Source: Campylobacter concisus UNSWCS
GTDB taxonomy: Bacteria > Campylobacterota > Campylobacteria > Campylobacterales > Campylobacteraceae
DNA: 64,000 nt
Reading direction: 5' to 3'
Assembly: GCF_000466685.1 (NCBI RefSeq)
Contig: NZ_ANNG01000038.1
Location: 1-64,000, forward strand
The notes under the pieces were generated by a model that saw nothing but the letters and a program-made list of their open reading frames with translations, was not told the DNA's origin and did not search any database. Made by a program: the position numbers and the translations under genes. Below, one piece after another: positions 15,380-25,278 of the stretch (positions are counted from its first letter, which is position 1; each line of letters begins with the position of its first letter).

Positions 15380-15871
15380 ATGATAGGTATAGTTTATGGA
15401 AGTAGCATGGGAAATACCGAAGATGCAGCAAAGCTTATAAGCGAGGGTTTGGGGCTTGAAAACGAGCTTCTAAACGTCTCTGATGTGGATGGGGCAAAGA
15501 TAAATAGCTTTGATAAGCTCATCCTTGGCACATCGACTTGGGGCAGTGGCGACTTGCAAGACGACTGGGACGCGTTTGACTTTAAAGCGTTAAATTTAAA
15601 CGGCAAAACGGTCGCTGTTTTTGGCATGGGCGATAGCGAGAGCTACTCAGATGAGTACTGTAACGGCATGGCAAAGCTTTACGATGAGGTGGTAAAAGCA
15701 GGTGCAAAAGTAGTTGGCGAAGTTAGCACTGATGGATATACATTTGATGGCTCTGATGCCGTAAGAGGCGGTAAATTTGTAGGTCTAGCGCTTGATGCTG
15801 ATAACCAAAGTGACAAAACTGAGGGTAGAATTTCAGCCTGGATCGAGCGGATAAAACCATACTTTGCATAA
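15380..15871 (+). CDS. fldA: Flavodoxin
   Basis: 163 residues, a short to typical bacterial flavodoxin. The FMN phosphate loop is YGSSMGNTEDAAK at the N-terminus, and the aromatic FMN-stacking loops are STWGSGDLQDDWDAF (about 53-68) and GMGDSESYSDEYCNG (about 88-102). It is a cytoplasmic electron carrier between pyruvate oxidoreductase and acceptors such as NADPH-linked or biosynthetic enzymes; in Helicobacter and Campylobacter it replaces ferredoxin in this role. Last gene of a three-gene operon, ending at a bidirectional terminator. Confidence 0.95.
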   Translation: MIGIVYGSSMGNTEDAAKLISEGLGLENELLNVSDVDGAKINSFDKLILGTSTWGSGDLQDDWDAFDFKALNLNGKTVAVFGMGDSESYSDEYCNGMAKLYDEVVKAGAKVVGEVSTDGYTFDGSDAVRGGKFVGLALDADNQSDKTEGRISAWIERIKPYFA

Positions 15872-15902
15872 TAAATTTAGCTAGATCTTCTAGCTAAATT
15901 TA
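15872..15902. terminator. Bidirectional terminator between fldA and the ABC transporter genes
   Basis: Perfect 14-bp stem TAAATTTAGCTAGA / TCTAGCTAAATTTA with a 3-base loop, lying between two convergent genes and reaching the stop codon of the ATPase gene. Confidence 0.7.
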
Positions 15903-16637
15903 TATATCCATAGCCGAGATGAAGCTTTTTATCCTCTCATTTTGGCTATTAAAAAACTCATCAACTAAGCCATCAAAGGCGATCACGCCTTTATCTAAAA
16001 ACAAAATTCTATCAGCTATCTTTCTAGCAAAATTCATATTGTGAGTGACTATGATCATAGACTTTTTCTCTTTTGCAAGAGATAAGATGACCTTTAAAAC
16101 TTCAGCCTCAAGCTCTGGATCTAGCGCACTTGTAGGCTCATCAAGCAGTAAAAAGTATGGATTTACAGCTAGTGCTCTAGCGATGGCTACACGCTGCGCT
16201 TGTCCGCCTGAGAGCCTGTTTGGATAGGTATCTTCTTTGTGACTAAGCCCCACTTTAGCTAAAAGCTCTTTTGCCTCTTTTATCGCCTCGTTTTTATCCT
16301 TTTTTTGAACGTAGATTGGAGCTTCGGTGACATTTTGAAGCGCTGTTAGGTGCGGGAAGAGGTTGAAGCTTTGAAAGACCATGCCTGTTTTTTTGCGAAT
16401 TTCTAAAAGCTCTTTTGAGCTAAGCTTCTCTTTAAAATTTACACTCCTACCATCTAACTCTAAAGTGCCACTTTGTGGGATCTCAAGTAAATTTATGCAC
16501 CTAAGAAGCGTTGATTTGCCACAACCAGATGAGCCAACTATCACGGTTGTTTGCCCCTCTTTAAAGCTTGTATTTATGTTATCTAGCACCAAATGATCGC
16601 CGTAAGATTTGCTTATATTTTTAAAATTTATAGCCAT
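15900..16637 (-). CDS. Polar amino-acid ABC transporter, ATP-binding protein
   Basis: 245 residues. Walker A GSSGCGKST at 35-43, signature LSGGQ at 142-146, Walker B LLLDEP near 163-168, and the switch His in IIVTHNM. It has the GlnQ/TcyN type sequence (MVFQSFNLFPHLTALQNV), so it energises uptake of an amino acid. It overlaps the permease gene by one base and is last in the transcribed order: three binding proteins, permease, ATPase. By the type of its binding proteins, cystine or a related amino acid is the likely substrate. Confidence 0.9.
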   Translation of the reverse strand: MAINFKNISKSYGDHLVLDNINTSFKEGQTTVIVGSSGCGKSTLLRCINLLEIPQSGTLELDGRSVNFKEKLSSKELLEIRKKTGMVFQSFNLFPHLTALQNVTEAPIYVQKKDKNEAIKEAKELLAKVGLSHKEDTYPNRLSGGQAQRVAIARALAVNPYFLLLDEPTSALDPELEAEVLKVILSLAKEKKSMIIVTHNMNFARKIADRILFLDKGVIAFDGLVDEFFNSQNERIKSFISAMDI

Positions 16638-17305
16638 TAGACATACCTTGAGACAGCTTTTTCAAGCCTTGATTGAAGATAGGTTAAAAGTGTGCAAACC
16701 ACTAGATAGATGAGTGCTGCTAGGATGTAGAGGATGAGTGGCTCAAAGGTTCTTGCTGCGATCCTTTGAGCGACCATAAACATATCTACCATCGTTATAG
16801 AAGCTGCTAGTGAAGTGTCTTTAACAAGGCCTATGAATGTGTTTGAAAGCGGAGGGAGTGAGATCCTCACTGCTTGAGGCGCGATGATACGCTTTAAAAT
16901 TTGATAGTGCGTCATGCCAAGCGATGTAGCGGCCTCCCACTGACCTTTTGGCACAGAAAGTATGGCAGCCCTTACAGACTCAGACGCATAAGCGCCCACG
17001 TTTAGGCTAAATGCGATAGTCGCCGCACTCCAAGTATCAAGCGTGATGCCGATGCTAGGAAGTCCGTAAAATACAATAAAAAGCTGCACAAGAAGCGGCG
17101 TGCCACGAAATATCCAAACATAGGTGGCAAATATAAATTTTAAAATTTTTATATTTGAAAGCCTTGCTACTGCTGTGATAATGGCGATGACAAGCCCTAG
17201 CGAAAACGAGAGCAAAGTAAGTGGGATCGTCACTTTTAAAAGTGCGATGATCATCGGTAGCGTCGAGCTTGAAACAAGCTCGATCACTCTATCTAAATTT
17301 TCCAT
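16637..17305 (-). CDS. Polar amino-acid ABC transporter, permease
   Basis: 222 residues with about 5 TM segments. TPLLVQLFIVFYGLPSIGI and the EAA loop EAATSLGMTHYQILKRIIAP are typical of the HisM/GlnP permease family, which forms a homodimer in the inner membrane. One permease gene serves next to three binding-protein genes, so all three probably dock on this single channel. It overlaps the ATPase gene and starts 23 bp after the stop of the first binding protein gene upstream. Confidence 0.9.
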   Translation of the reverse strand: MENLDRVIELVSSSTLPMIIALLKVTIPLTLLSFSLGLVIAIITAVARLSNIKILKFIFATYVWIFRGTPLLVQLFIVFYGLPSIGITLDTWSAATIAFSLNVGAYASESVRAAILSVPKGQWEAATSLGMTHYQILKRIIAPQAVRISLPPLSNTFIGLVKDTSLAASITMVDMFMVAQRIAARTFEPLILYILAALIYLVVCTLLTYLQSRLEKAVSRYV

Positions 17306-17328
17306 TTTTGCCTTGTTGGTTTATAAAT

Positions 17329-18081
17329 TTATTTTGAGACGTCTTTGCCAAAGTAGCTTTTTGAGATGGCTTCTAGTTTTCCCTCTTTTGAAAGTTCAGT
17401 TAAAGCATTTGAAATTTGCTCTGCAAGTTCGGCATTGTCTTTTTTGACAGCTGCTGCTGTGTAGTCTTTCTCGTCAAGTGAGGCAGCTATCTTCACAGGT
17501 GCGTTTGGACGCTCTTTTATAAAGTCATAAAATACGATGTTATCTCTTACAACAGCATCTACACGTCTTGATATAAGAAGCTCCATGCTTTTAGCAAAAC
17601 TATCTGTTACGACGTGTTCAGCACCGTATTTTACAGCGACTTTCGCCCAGTTACTAGTCGCTGAGTCGGCATCTTTTTTGCCTTTTAGATCAGCAAAACT
17701 TTTTATATCGTTATTATCTTTTCTAGTGATGATAGCGCCAAATGTCACAGTATAAGGCACTGAAAAAGCATATTTTTTCTTTCTCTCATCAGTTATACTA
17801 ACTTGATTAAACACAACGTCTGCTTTGCCAGCGTCAAATGCTGCTAGCATCGCGTCCCAAGGAGCTGTTAGAAACTCAACTTTTAAATTTAGCTTTTGCG
17901 CTACTGCTCTTGCGATATCTACGTCGTATCCAACTAACTCATTTTTGTCATTATAAAATGTAAAAGGAGCGTAAGTGCCTTCTGTTGCTACTGTTAGCAC
18001 GCCATCTTTTATAGTTTTTGCTTGCAAATTTAGAGCCATTGCAAGCACTGCTACTACTTTTAATAAATTTGTAAATTTCAT
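17329..18081 (-). CDS. Amino-acid ABC transporter substrate-binding protein, copy 1 (cystine-binding type)
   Basis: 250 residues with a signal peptide (cleavage likely after NLQA). The N-lobe VATEGTYAPFTFYNDKNELV and VVFNQVSITDERKKKY closely follow the pattern of E. coli FliY/TcyJ, a periplasmic L-cystine binder. Nearest the permease gene of three tandem paralogues. Pocket differences from its neighbours (for example KDADSATSNWAK versus KSVHSATSNWAA) suggest a different ligand preference. The exact ligand is unknown. Confidence 0.85.
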   Translation of the reverse strand: MKFTNLLKVVAVLAMALNLQAKTIKDGVLTVATEGTYAPFTFYNDKNELVGYDVDIARAVAQKLNLKVEFLTAPWDAMLAAFDAGKADVVFNQVSITDERKKKYAFSVPYTVTFGAIITRKDNNDIKSFADLKGKKDADSATSNWAKVAVKYGAEHVVTDSFAKSMELLISRRVDAVVRDNIVFYDFIKERPNAPVKIAASLDEKDYTAAAVKKDNAELAEQISNALTELSKEGKLEAISKSYFGKDVSK

Positions 18082-18090
18082 TTTTATCCT

Positions 18091-18843
18091 TTATTTTGAA
18101 ATATCTTTTCCAAAATATTTCATCGAAATTTCGCTTATCTTGCCCTCGGCTTTTAGCTCATTAAGCGCTTTGTTTATAGCTTCTAGTAGCTCGGTGTTGC
18201 CCTTTTTAAGAAGTGCAGCTGTTGGCATCGGCTCGTTGCTAGTGTATGCGATCTTGAGCGGTGCATTTGGGCGTTGTTTGATGTAGTCAAAAAATGTGAC
18301 GTTGTCATTTATCGTATCATCAGCTCTTTTTGAGATGATAAGCTCCACGCCTTTGCTAAAGCCATCAGCTACGACCACTGTTGCGCCGTTTTTCTCAGCT
18401 ATCGCTGCCCAGTTGCTAGTTGCAGAGTGCACGCTTTTTTTGCCTTTTAGATCAGCAAAACTTTTGATATCGTTATTGTCTTTATGTACGACTATTACAG
18501 GATATGGCATGGTGTAAGGCACGCTCATGTCATACTTTTTCTTTCTATCTTCGTTTATGCTAACTTGATTAAACACCACGTCCGCTTTGCCAGCGTCAAA
18601 TGCTGCAAGCATCGCGTCCCATGGAGCTGTTAGAAACTCTATCTTTAAATTTAGCTTCTTTGCTACAGCTTTTGCGATATCTACGTCATAACCTACTAGC
18701 TCGCCCTTTTCGTCATAAAATGAGTAAGGTGAGTAAGTGCCTTCAGTTGCAACTATAAGCTCGCCTTTTTTGATAGTTGAAGCATTTAAATTTAAAGCTA
18801 AAAAAGCACCTGCGATAAAGCCAAAAATGGGCTTAAAATTCAT
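18091..18843 (-). CDS. Amino-acid ABC transporter substrate-binding protein, copy 2
   Basis: 250 residues, signal peptide ending near LNLNA. Strongly similar to copy 1 along its whole length (same APWDAMLAAFDAGKADVVF block and FNQVSI motif), but with ISKRADDTINDNVTF where copy 1 has ISRRVDAVVRDNIVF. It lies between copies 1 and 3 with 9-bp gaps, so the three are one transcript. Periplasmic capture of an amino acid for the permease at 16637. The copies arose by local duplication. Confidence 0.85.
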   Translation of the reverse strand: MNFKPIFGFIAGAFLALNLNASTIKKGELIVATEGTYSPYSFYDEKGELVGYDVDIAKAVAKKLNLKIEFLTAPWDAMLAAFDAGKADVVFNQVSINEDRKKKYDMSVPYTMPYPVIVVHKDNNDIKSFADLKGKKSVHSATSNWAAIAEKNGATVVVADGFSKGVELIISKRADDTINDNVTFFDYIKQRPNAPLKIAYTSNEPMPTAALLKKGNTELLEAINKALNELKAEGKISEISMKYFGKDISK

Positions 18844-18852
18844 TGATTCTCC

Positions 18853-19632
18853 TTATTTAGAAATGTCTTTGCCGAAGTATTTAAGCGAAATTTCGCTTAA
18901 AACTCCTTCTTTGCTAAGCTCATTTAGGGCATTATTTATCTTATTTAGTAGCTCTTTGTTACCTTTTTTAACAATCGCAGCCGTATACATCGGCTCATCG
19001 CCAGCTTCGATGATCTTTATAGGGGCGTTTGGATGTTGTTTGATGTAGTCATAAAACATCACCGCATCATCTATCGTATCATCAGCTCTTTTTGTGATGA
19101 TCAAATTTATCTGATCGCTCAAACTATCGGCCACAACTAGCTTAGCGCCATACTTTTCAACTGTTGGTATCCACATGCTATTTACTGAATGCACGCTTCT
19201 TTTGCCTTTTAGATCAGCAAAACTTTTGATGTCGTTATTGTCTTTATGCACGACGATGGCTGAGTAAGAGAGCATATATGGCACGCTGTAGTCATACTTT
19301 TTCTTTCGCTCGTCGGTTATGCTTACTTGGTTAAACACCACGTCCGCCTTGCCAGCGTCAAATGCCGCAAGCATCGCATCCCATGAAGCTTCGATAAATT
19401 TTGGCTTTACGCCTAGTTTTTTAGCCACGGCTCTTGCTATCTCCACGTCATAGCCCATTAGCTCATCTTTTTCATTGTGAAATGAAAATGGCGAATAAAC
19501 GCCTTCTGTTGCTATCCTTATGACGCCATCTTTTTTGATCTGCTCGTAAGAATTTGCCAAGGCAGAATTTAAAGAGAGCAAGCAAGCAACTACGCAGAGC
19601 ACACCAAATTTAAAAGCACTAGAAAATTTCAT
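18853..19632 (-). CDS. Amino-acid ABC transporter substrate-binding protein, copy 3
   Basis: 259 residues with a longer signal peptide (CVVACLLSLNSALA). Same fold and FNQVSITDERKKKYDY motif as copies 1 and 2, and closer to copy 2 in the VHSVNS and RADDTIDD segments. It is first in the transcribed order. The 146 bp upstream to the acyltransferase gene would hold the operon promoter. Substrate inferred only from family resemblance (cystine-type). Confidence 0.85.
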   Translation of the reverse strand: MKFSSAFKFGVLCVVACLLSLNSALANSYEQIKKDGVIRIATEGVYSPFSFHNEKDELMGYDVEIARAVAKKLGVKPKFIEASWDAMLAAFDAGKADVVFNQVSITDERKKKYDYSVPYMLSYSAIVVHKDNNDIKSFADLKGKRSVHSVNSMWIPTVEKYGAKLVVADSLSDQINLIITKRADDTIDDAVMFYDYIKQHPNAPIKIIEAGDEPMYTAAIVKKGNKELLNKINNALNELSKEGVLSEISLKYFGKDISK

Positions 19633-19714
19633 ACAAAACTCATTATAGAAAAAAATAAAATCAATAACGGAATTTGCAAAAAAAGATAAAAATTTAAGAT
19701 TTATGCAAATGTCA

Positions 19715-19728
19715 GTCGCAACTGCGAC
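19715..19728. other. Short perfect inverted repeat GTCGCAACTGCGAC
   Basis: A 6-bp perfect palindrome with a 2-base centre, G+C-rich in an AT-rich gap between the acyltransferase fusion gene and the binding-protein operon. It may be an operator or part of a weak terminator for the acyltransferase gene; no strong T-run follows. Confidence 0.25.
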
Positions 19729-19778
19729 CTAGGTAATATTTTGGCGCTATTTTATCACAAAAATAAAAGGGCGGCGGC

Positions 19779-22700
19779 TCACTCCGCTAAAAGTGAGACC
19801 GCTAGAGCTTTTACTCCCTTAAAATCAACCTTGCCACTTGCAAGCGTTGGGATATCATCAACGATGAATATATAGCTTGGCATCATTATAGGAGCTAGGC
19901 TGCTCTCTTTTAAAATTTGCTCGATATTCTCAGGCTCTGTGCCACTTTTTACTAAAAGTGCGATCGCTTCGCCTTTTTTGCTATCTGGCACGTTTGCGCT
20001 ACTAAAGACAACGTCGCCCCCAAGCACCTTTGCAAGCTCTTCTTCGACGCTTCCAAGGCTTATCATCTCGCCGCCAATTTTAGCAAATCTTGAGTATCTA
20101 TCTACGATAAACACAAAGCCGTTTTCATCGATGTGGCCTTTATCGCCAGTTTTATAGTATCTTACGCCATCAATGTGCGTGATGACCTCGCTTGTTTTGG
20201 CTTCGTCGTTTAGATAGCCCTTCATCACCTGCGATCCGCCGATGACGATGAGTCCGTCCTCGCCAGTTTCTAGCTCTTCAAGCGTCTCTGGGTCGATTAT
20301 TTTTATGATGGTGCCAGGTAGAGGCATGCCAACGCTGCCAGGTCTATTAAATGTAAGCTCTTTTAGGCTCTCTTTTTCTAGGATATTTGGCATATTTACA
20401 GCAGCTACAGGCGCCGTTTCTGTCGCGCCATATCCTTCATAAATTTCTATGCCAAATTTGAGCCTAAACTCGTCTTTTATCTCAGGTTTTAGCTTTTCAG
20501 CCCCAGCTACGACCATTCTGGCACTTTGAAACATCAGCGGATGAAGCTTTTTGTTTCTAGTGTAGAGCCTAAAGAAGGTCGAGGTGCCAAAGATGATACT
20601 AGCGCTGTGTCTTGCGGCCATTTTGCCGATAGTCGCTCCGTCTGTTGGGTCAGGTACGCTTACCATTTTTATCCCCTCGCAAAGTGGCATAAGTGTGGTG
20701 ACTGTTAGGCCAAATGAGTGAAATACTGGGAGTGAGTTTAAGATCACGTCATCTTTTTTGAAATTTAGAAGTTCGCTTATTTGCTTAATGTTTGCAAGTA
20801 AATTTTTATGGCTTAGCTCGATGCCTTTTGGCTCGCCTTCGCTGCCGCTACTAAATAAAATGGTAGCCGTATCCTCTAAGCTTACACGCTTAAAATAGCA
20901 AAGCTTAATAAGCCAAGTCGGAGCAAAAAATGCCGTTAAAAGCGTTAGAAATTTCTCTTTTTTTGAGACGCTAGCTGAGAGATCTTCTGCAAATTTAGCC
21001 TTGCCGCTCATCGCATCTTTTAGATCAAAGCCCTTAAGTGCGAGCTTTTCAAGAAATTTGCTTGAGGTGATGACCGTATTTATATCTGCCTTTTTTAAGG
21101 CGTGATTTAGCGAGGTCTCATTTAACGTATAGTTTAAATTTACGCTCACTTTACCCATGGCAAGAAGCGCCATATTGACGATAGCTGCGATGCTTGAGCT
21201 AGGTAGCAAGATGCCTATATTTTTCTCATCTTTTAGTTCGCGTTTGAAAATTTTGATAAAGACTAAAACAGCTGTTATAAATTTCAAGTTGCTTAAATTT
21301 AACCCAGTGCTGTCGCTCACGCACTCTTTAAATTTATCCTCTTTTGCGTTATTTAGCCACTCGCTTGTTAGTGGTTTTTGCCTTGAGATGAAGCTCTCCC
21401 ACGATGAAAAGCTAAGCTCAAGCACCTTTTGCTTCATCTTTGCAGCGTTTATAAATGTGGTTATTGGTTTGCCAAAGGCGACGATGATGTCGCGTCTGCC
21501 GTTTTTAGAAGTGAGGTCTTTGTAAAATTTACTAGCTCTTGAAAAGCTCGAACCCCAAAGGCCACGAAGGTAAAATGGCACGATGCAAATTTCTTCTAGA
21601 TCTCTGATGATAAGCTCAAAGCCCTTTTGAAATTCATTTATCTGGCCGTTGTAGCTAATGTGGCCCTCTGGGAAAAGTGCGACTACTTCGCCATTTTTTA
21701 GGCACTCTCTAACTAGCTCGATCGACTCTTTGCTAGCGCCTGCGCCTATTGGGATCACTTTAAAAAATTTAAAAATTTGCTTTAGATACCATTTGTTATA
21801 GATAGTTCTATACATGACAAATCTTATGCCCCTTGGGCTTGCAGCTTGAAGCACGAGCCAGTCTATCCAGCTGATGTGATTACCAAGAAGTAGCGCGCCG
21901 CCACTTTGTGGTAAATTTTGAAGTCCCTCAACGAAAAAGCGGTACTTTGTCTTTAAAAATGGTAGTAAAAGTAGCCTTGTAAAAAGATGTGGAAGCTGTA
22001 AAATGGCGTAAAAACTGCCGATCAAGCAAACAAGCGCTGTAAAGACAAAGAGTCCGGTAGTTGAAATTTCAAAATATACTAAGCCTATGCCAATGGCTAG
22101 AAATAGCAGCATAGAGACGTTTTGCAAGAAGTTATTTGCCGCCATTATCTTGCCGGTGCTCTTTTGTGGGGCAAAGTACTGGATCATCGCATTTAGCGGC
22201 ACTATAAATATGCCTCCAAAAAAGCCAAACGCAAATGAGCTAAGGCTCACTACGCCGATGCTTGAGCCAAATGCGAAAAATAAAAGCGAGAAAAATATAC
22301 CAATAGCACCCATCGGCACTATGCCAAGCTCGATGTGAAGCTTTGACATAGAGCCAGCCACGTATGAGCCAAATGCGATGCCTATGGCGCTTACTGCAAG
22401 GATCGCTTGGACTGCTAGAGAGCTGTCGTCGTTAAAAACTGCCTTGTAGTGAGCTGGAAAAGCTGCTATGATGATCTGAGAAATTCCCCAAAATATGCTT
22501 AGCCCAGCGATGCTTAGCCAGATATTTTTATCTGATCTTACCTCTTTTAAATTTTCTCTTAAGTAGCTAAGACTGATGTATCTTTTAAGCTCAAATTCTC
22601 CGCTTTGTTCGTTTGTTTCGCTGATATATGGCAGCTTGTAGGCAAAAAATGCCTCAAGTGCGCTAAATACAACCAAAAAGATGCCGATAGGATAGACGCT

Positions 22701-23231
22701 TTTTAAAATTTCTTCTGAGTTTTCGCCTTGGATGTATAAATTTTCAAATATAAATGAAAACAAAAATGAGCTAACAAGTATCGCTACGATGGTAAGCGCT
22801 TGGATGACGCCGTTTGCTGTGCCAAGTCGCTCAGTGCCGACAAGTGCTTTGATGATGCCATATTTTGCAGGCGAGTAGATCGCACTTTGAGCGGCAAGTA
22901 TGAGCGTGAGTGCAAATGCAACGCCAAAGGCACCCAAAAGGTAACTAATAAGCACCGCAACGCTGATAACAACGCCAAAGACGGCGCAAATTCTAATAAC
23001 CTTTGTCTTTGCAAATTTATCATTTATAAAGCTTGAAGGCGAAAATAAAAATATAAATGGAAGCAAGATCATCGCATTTATAACGGCTGTTAGGATAAAA
23101 AGCGTATCGCCTGAGTAGGTCTTTAAAAGGACATTTTGGATGGTTATTTTGTGTGCTAGATCGACACTTGCGTTTAAAAATGCGATCGCAAGGTAGGGCA
23201 AAAAGCCAGTGACTTTTAGTAAATTCCTCAT
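19779..23231 (-). CDS. aas: LplT-PlsC-AAS fusion: lysophospholipid transporter, acyltransferase and acyl-ACP synthetase
   Basis: 1150 residues with three domains. Residues about 1-420 form an MFS transporter of the LplT type that brings lysophospholipid inward. About 430-620 is a PlsC acyltransferase with the H-x4-D motif in NHISWIDW (near 450) and FPEGH (near 520). About 660-1150 is an AMP-forming acyl synthetase with the P-loop FSSGSEGEPKG near 794. Together they re-acylate lysophosphatidylethanolamine at the inner membrane. In E. coli LplT and Aas are separate genes; this three-part fusion occurs in other proteobacteria. PldA at 52684 could supply the lyso-lipid substrate. Confidence 0.9.
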   Translation of the reverse strand: MRNLLKVTGFLPYLAIAFLNASVDLAHKITIQNVLLKTYSGDTLFILTAVINAMILLPFIFLFSPSSFINDKFAKTKVIRICAVFGVVISVAVLISYLLGAFGVAFALTLILAAQSAIYSPAKYGIIKALVGTERLGTANGVIQALTIVAILVSSFLFSFIFENLYIQGENSEEILKSVYPIGIFLVVFSALEAFFAYKLPYISETNEQSGEFELKRYISLSYLRENLKEVRSDKNIWLSIAGLSIFWGISQIIIAAFPAHYKAVFNDDSSLAVQAILAVSAIGIAFGSYVAGSMSKLHIELGIVPMGAIGIFFSLLFFAFGSSIGVVSLSSFAFGFFGGIFIVPLNAMIQYFAPQKSTGKIMAANNFLQNVSMLLFLAIGIGLVYFEISTTGLFVFTALVCLIGSFYAILQLPHLFTRLLLLPFLKTKYRFFVEGLQNLPQSGGALLLGNHISWIDWLVLQAASPRGIRFVMYRTIYNKWYLKQIFKFFKVIPIGAGASKESIELVRECLKNGEVVALFPEGHISYNGQINEFQKGFELIIRDLEEICIVPFYLRGLWGSSFSRASKFYKDLTSKNGRRDIIVAFGKPITTFINAAKMKQKVLELSFSSWESFISRQKPLTSEWLNNAKEDKFKECVSDSTGLNLSNLKFITAVLVFIKIFKRELKDEKNIGILLPSSSIAAIVNMALLAMGKVSVNLNYTLNETSLNHALKKADINTVITSSKFLEKLALKGFDLKDAMSGKAKFAEDLSASVSKKEKFLTLLTAFFAPTWLIKLCYFKRVSLEDTATILFSSGSEGEPKGIELSHKNLLANIKQISELLNFKKDDVILNSLPVFHSFGLTVTTLMPLCEGIKMVSVPDPTDGATIGKMAARHSASIIFGTSTFFRLYTRNKKLHPLMFQSARMVVAGAEKLKPEIKDEFRLKFGIEIYEGYGATETAPVAAVNMPNILEKESLKELTFNRPGSVGMPLPGTIIKIIDPETLEELETGEDGLIVIGGSQVMKGYLNDEAKTSEVITHIDGVRYYKTGDKGHIDENGFVFIVDRYSRFAKIGGEMISLGSVEEELAKVLGGDVVFSSANVPDSKKGEAIALLVKSGTEPENIEQILKESSLAPIMMPSYIFIVDDIPTLASGKVDFKGVKALAVSLLAE

Positions 23232-23402
23232 GAATAAAGCCTTTTTGGATTTTAAATTTTGTAAATCTAGCAGTAAAATATTTAAAATATCATTAATAAA
23301 AAACTCTAGCCATAAATTTTGTGGTGAAATTTCTTTGAAAAAATTTAAATTTTATATGCTTTTTGATAAAATCCGCCTATCAAAAATAAGGAAAAATTTA
23401 TC

Positions 23403-25265
23403 ATGGACTATGAAATCATCGTCGTTGGCGGCGGACATGCTGGCATTGAGGCAAGTCTTGCGGCTGCTAGAATGGGCAAACAAACTTTACTGATCACTAT
23501 CTTAGCCGAGCAAATAGGCGCTGCAAGCTGCAACCCAGCCATCGGAGGCCTTGCAAAGGGACATCTTGTAAAAGAGATCGACGCACTTGGCGGTCAAATG
23601 GGACTTACAACTGATGCCGTTGGTATCCAGTTTCGCGTGCTAAATGAGAGCAAGGGCCCAGCTGTGCGTGGTAGCCGCGCTCAGATCGATATGGATAGAT
23701 ACCGCGTTTATATGAGAAATTTGCTTTTAAACACTCCAAATTTAGAAATTTCTCAAGAGATCGCCACTGAAATTTTAAGCGAAAATGGCGAAGTAACTGG
23801 CGTTAAAACCCACCTAAATAACACATATAACGCAAAAAAGGTGATAATCACAACTGGCACATTTTTAAACGGGCTAATCCACGTTGGATTTAACAAACTT
23901 GAAGCTGGCCGCGTGGGCGAGCTAAGCGCAAAGGATCTAAGCTCTAGCTTAAGGGAGCTTGGGCTAAATTTAGGCAGGCTAAAGACTGGAACATGCCCAA
24001 GGATCGACGCAAAAACGATAAATTTTGAAATTTTAGAGAAGCAAGATGGCGATGCAAAGCCAGTTGCATTTAGTTTTAGAACAAAAAATTTCTCCCCAAC
24101 GCAGCTACCATGCTATATCGCCTATACAAATGAAACCACCCATGAGATAATCCGCTCAAATTTCGACAAAGCGCCACTTTTTACAGGTCAGATAGAGGGT
24201 ATCGGACCAAGATATTGCCCTAGTATCGAGGATAAGATAAACCGCTTTGGCGACCGCGACAGACACCACCTTTTCATCGAGCCTCAGACCCTTGAAGCGA
24301 CAGAGTACTACATAAACGGCTTTTCAACAAGCCTGCCTTATGAGGTACAAGTGCAGATGCTCCGCTCCGTAAATGGCTTTGAAAATGCCAAAATAGTAAG
24401 GCATGGATACGCCATAGAGTACGACTATGTCGAGCCAACGCAGCTAAAACATAGCCTAGAGACCAAAAAGGTAAAAGGGCTATACTTGGCTGGGCAGATA
24501 AACGGCACGACTGGATACGAGGAGGCGGGCGCTCAGGGGCTAATGGCTGGTATAAATGCAGCGCTTTCGTTGGATGACAAAGAGCCGCTCATCTTGCGCC
24601 GTGATGAGGCTTATATCGGCGTTTTGATAGATGATCTTGTCACAAAAGGGACAAAAGAGCCATATAGGATGTTTACGAGTAGGGCGGAGTACCGCTTGCT
24701 TTTGCGTGAGGAAAATGCCATTTTAAGGCTTGGCGGATATGGTCATGAGCTTGGGCTGCTTGATGATGAGACTTTTAACGAGATAGAAAACATAAGAAGA
24801 AATTTAAAAGAGGGGCTGGAGTTTTTAAACGAGACTCAGATCACGCCAAGCAAGGCAAATTTAGAGCTTTTAGCAAGTCTTGATGAAGAGCCGATCAGTC
24901 AAAACGTGAGCCTTCAAAAGATAGTCGCACGTAAGAGCTTCACGGCTGAGAAACTAAGAAAGCTTGATGAGAGATTTATAAATTTAGACGATGCGAGCAT
25001 GGATCAAATTTTAACCGAGTGCAAGTATCAGCACTACATCAGCGAGCAAAAAAATCAGATTGAAAAAATGAAAGATATGATGGATGTGAAAATCCCTGAA
25101 AATTTCAACTTTAGAAGCATAAGCGGACTTAGCAACGAAGTGGTCGAAAAGCTTGAGAAATTTGCCCCGCCAACGCTCTTTGCGGCGAGTGAAATTTCAG
25201 GTATCACGCCAGCAGCGATCGATATCTTGCATATCTACATAAAGATGAGCGAGAAAAAGGCTTAA
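23403..25265 (+). CDS. mnmG: tRNA uridine-34 carboxymethylaminomethyl modification enzyme MnmG (GidA)
   Basis: 620 residues, normal for the family. The FAD-binding motif [12 protein letters not shown] is at residues 6-17, followed by [14 protein letters not shown] and [11 protein letters not shown], both characteristic of MnmG. With MnmE it installs the cmnm5 group on U34 of certain tRNAs, using FAD and folate. The C-terminal helical domain ([15 protein letters not shown]) is complete. A likely -10 (GATAAAAT) lies about 30 bp upstream. Single gene ending at a hairpin. Confidence 0.97.
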   Translation: MDYEIIVVGGGHAGIEASLAAARMGKQTLLITILAEQIGAASCNPAIGGLAKGHLVKEIDALGGQMGLTTDAVGIQFRVLNESKGPAVRGSRAQIDMDRYRVYMRNLLLNTPNLEISQEIATEILSENGEVTGVKTHLNNTYNAKKVIITTGTFLNGLIHVGFNKLEAGRVGELSAKDLSSSLRELGLNLGRLKTGTCPRIDAKTINFEILEKQDGDAKPVAFSFRTKNFSPTQLPCYIAYTNETTHEIIRSNFDKAPLFTGQIEGIGPRYCPSIEDKINRFGDRDRHHLFIEPQTLEATEYYINGFSTSLPYEVQVQMLRSVNGFENAKIVRHGYAIEYDYVEPTQLKHSLETKKVKGLYLAGQINGTTGYEEAGAQGLMAGINAALSLDDKEPLILRRDEAYIGVLIDDLVTKGTKEPYRMFTSRAEYRLLLREENAILRLGGYGHELGLLDDETFNEIENIRRNLKEGLEFLNETQITPSKANLELLASLDEEPISQNVSLQKIVARKSFTAEKLRKLDERFINLDDASMDQILTECKYQHYISEQKNQIEKMKDMMDVKIPENFNFRSISGLSNEVVEKLEKFAPPTLFAASEISGITPAAIDILHIYIKMSEKKA

Positions 25266-25278
25266 ATTTAAGCCTTTT
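25255..25278 (+). terminator. Terminator of mnmG
   Basis: The palindrome AAAAGGCTT AAATTT AAGCCTTTT overlaps the stop codon and ends in a short T-run. Confidence 0.65.
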
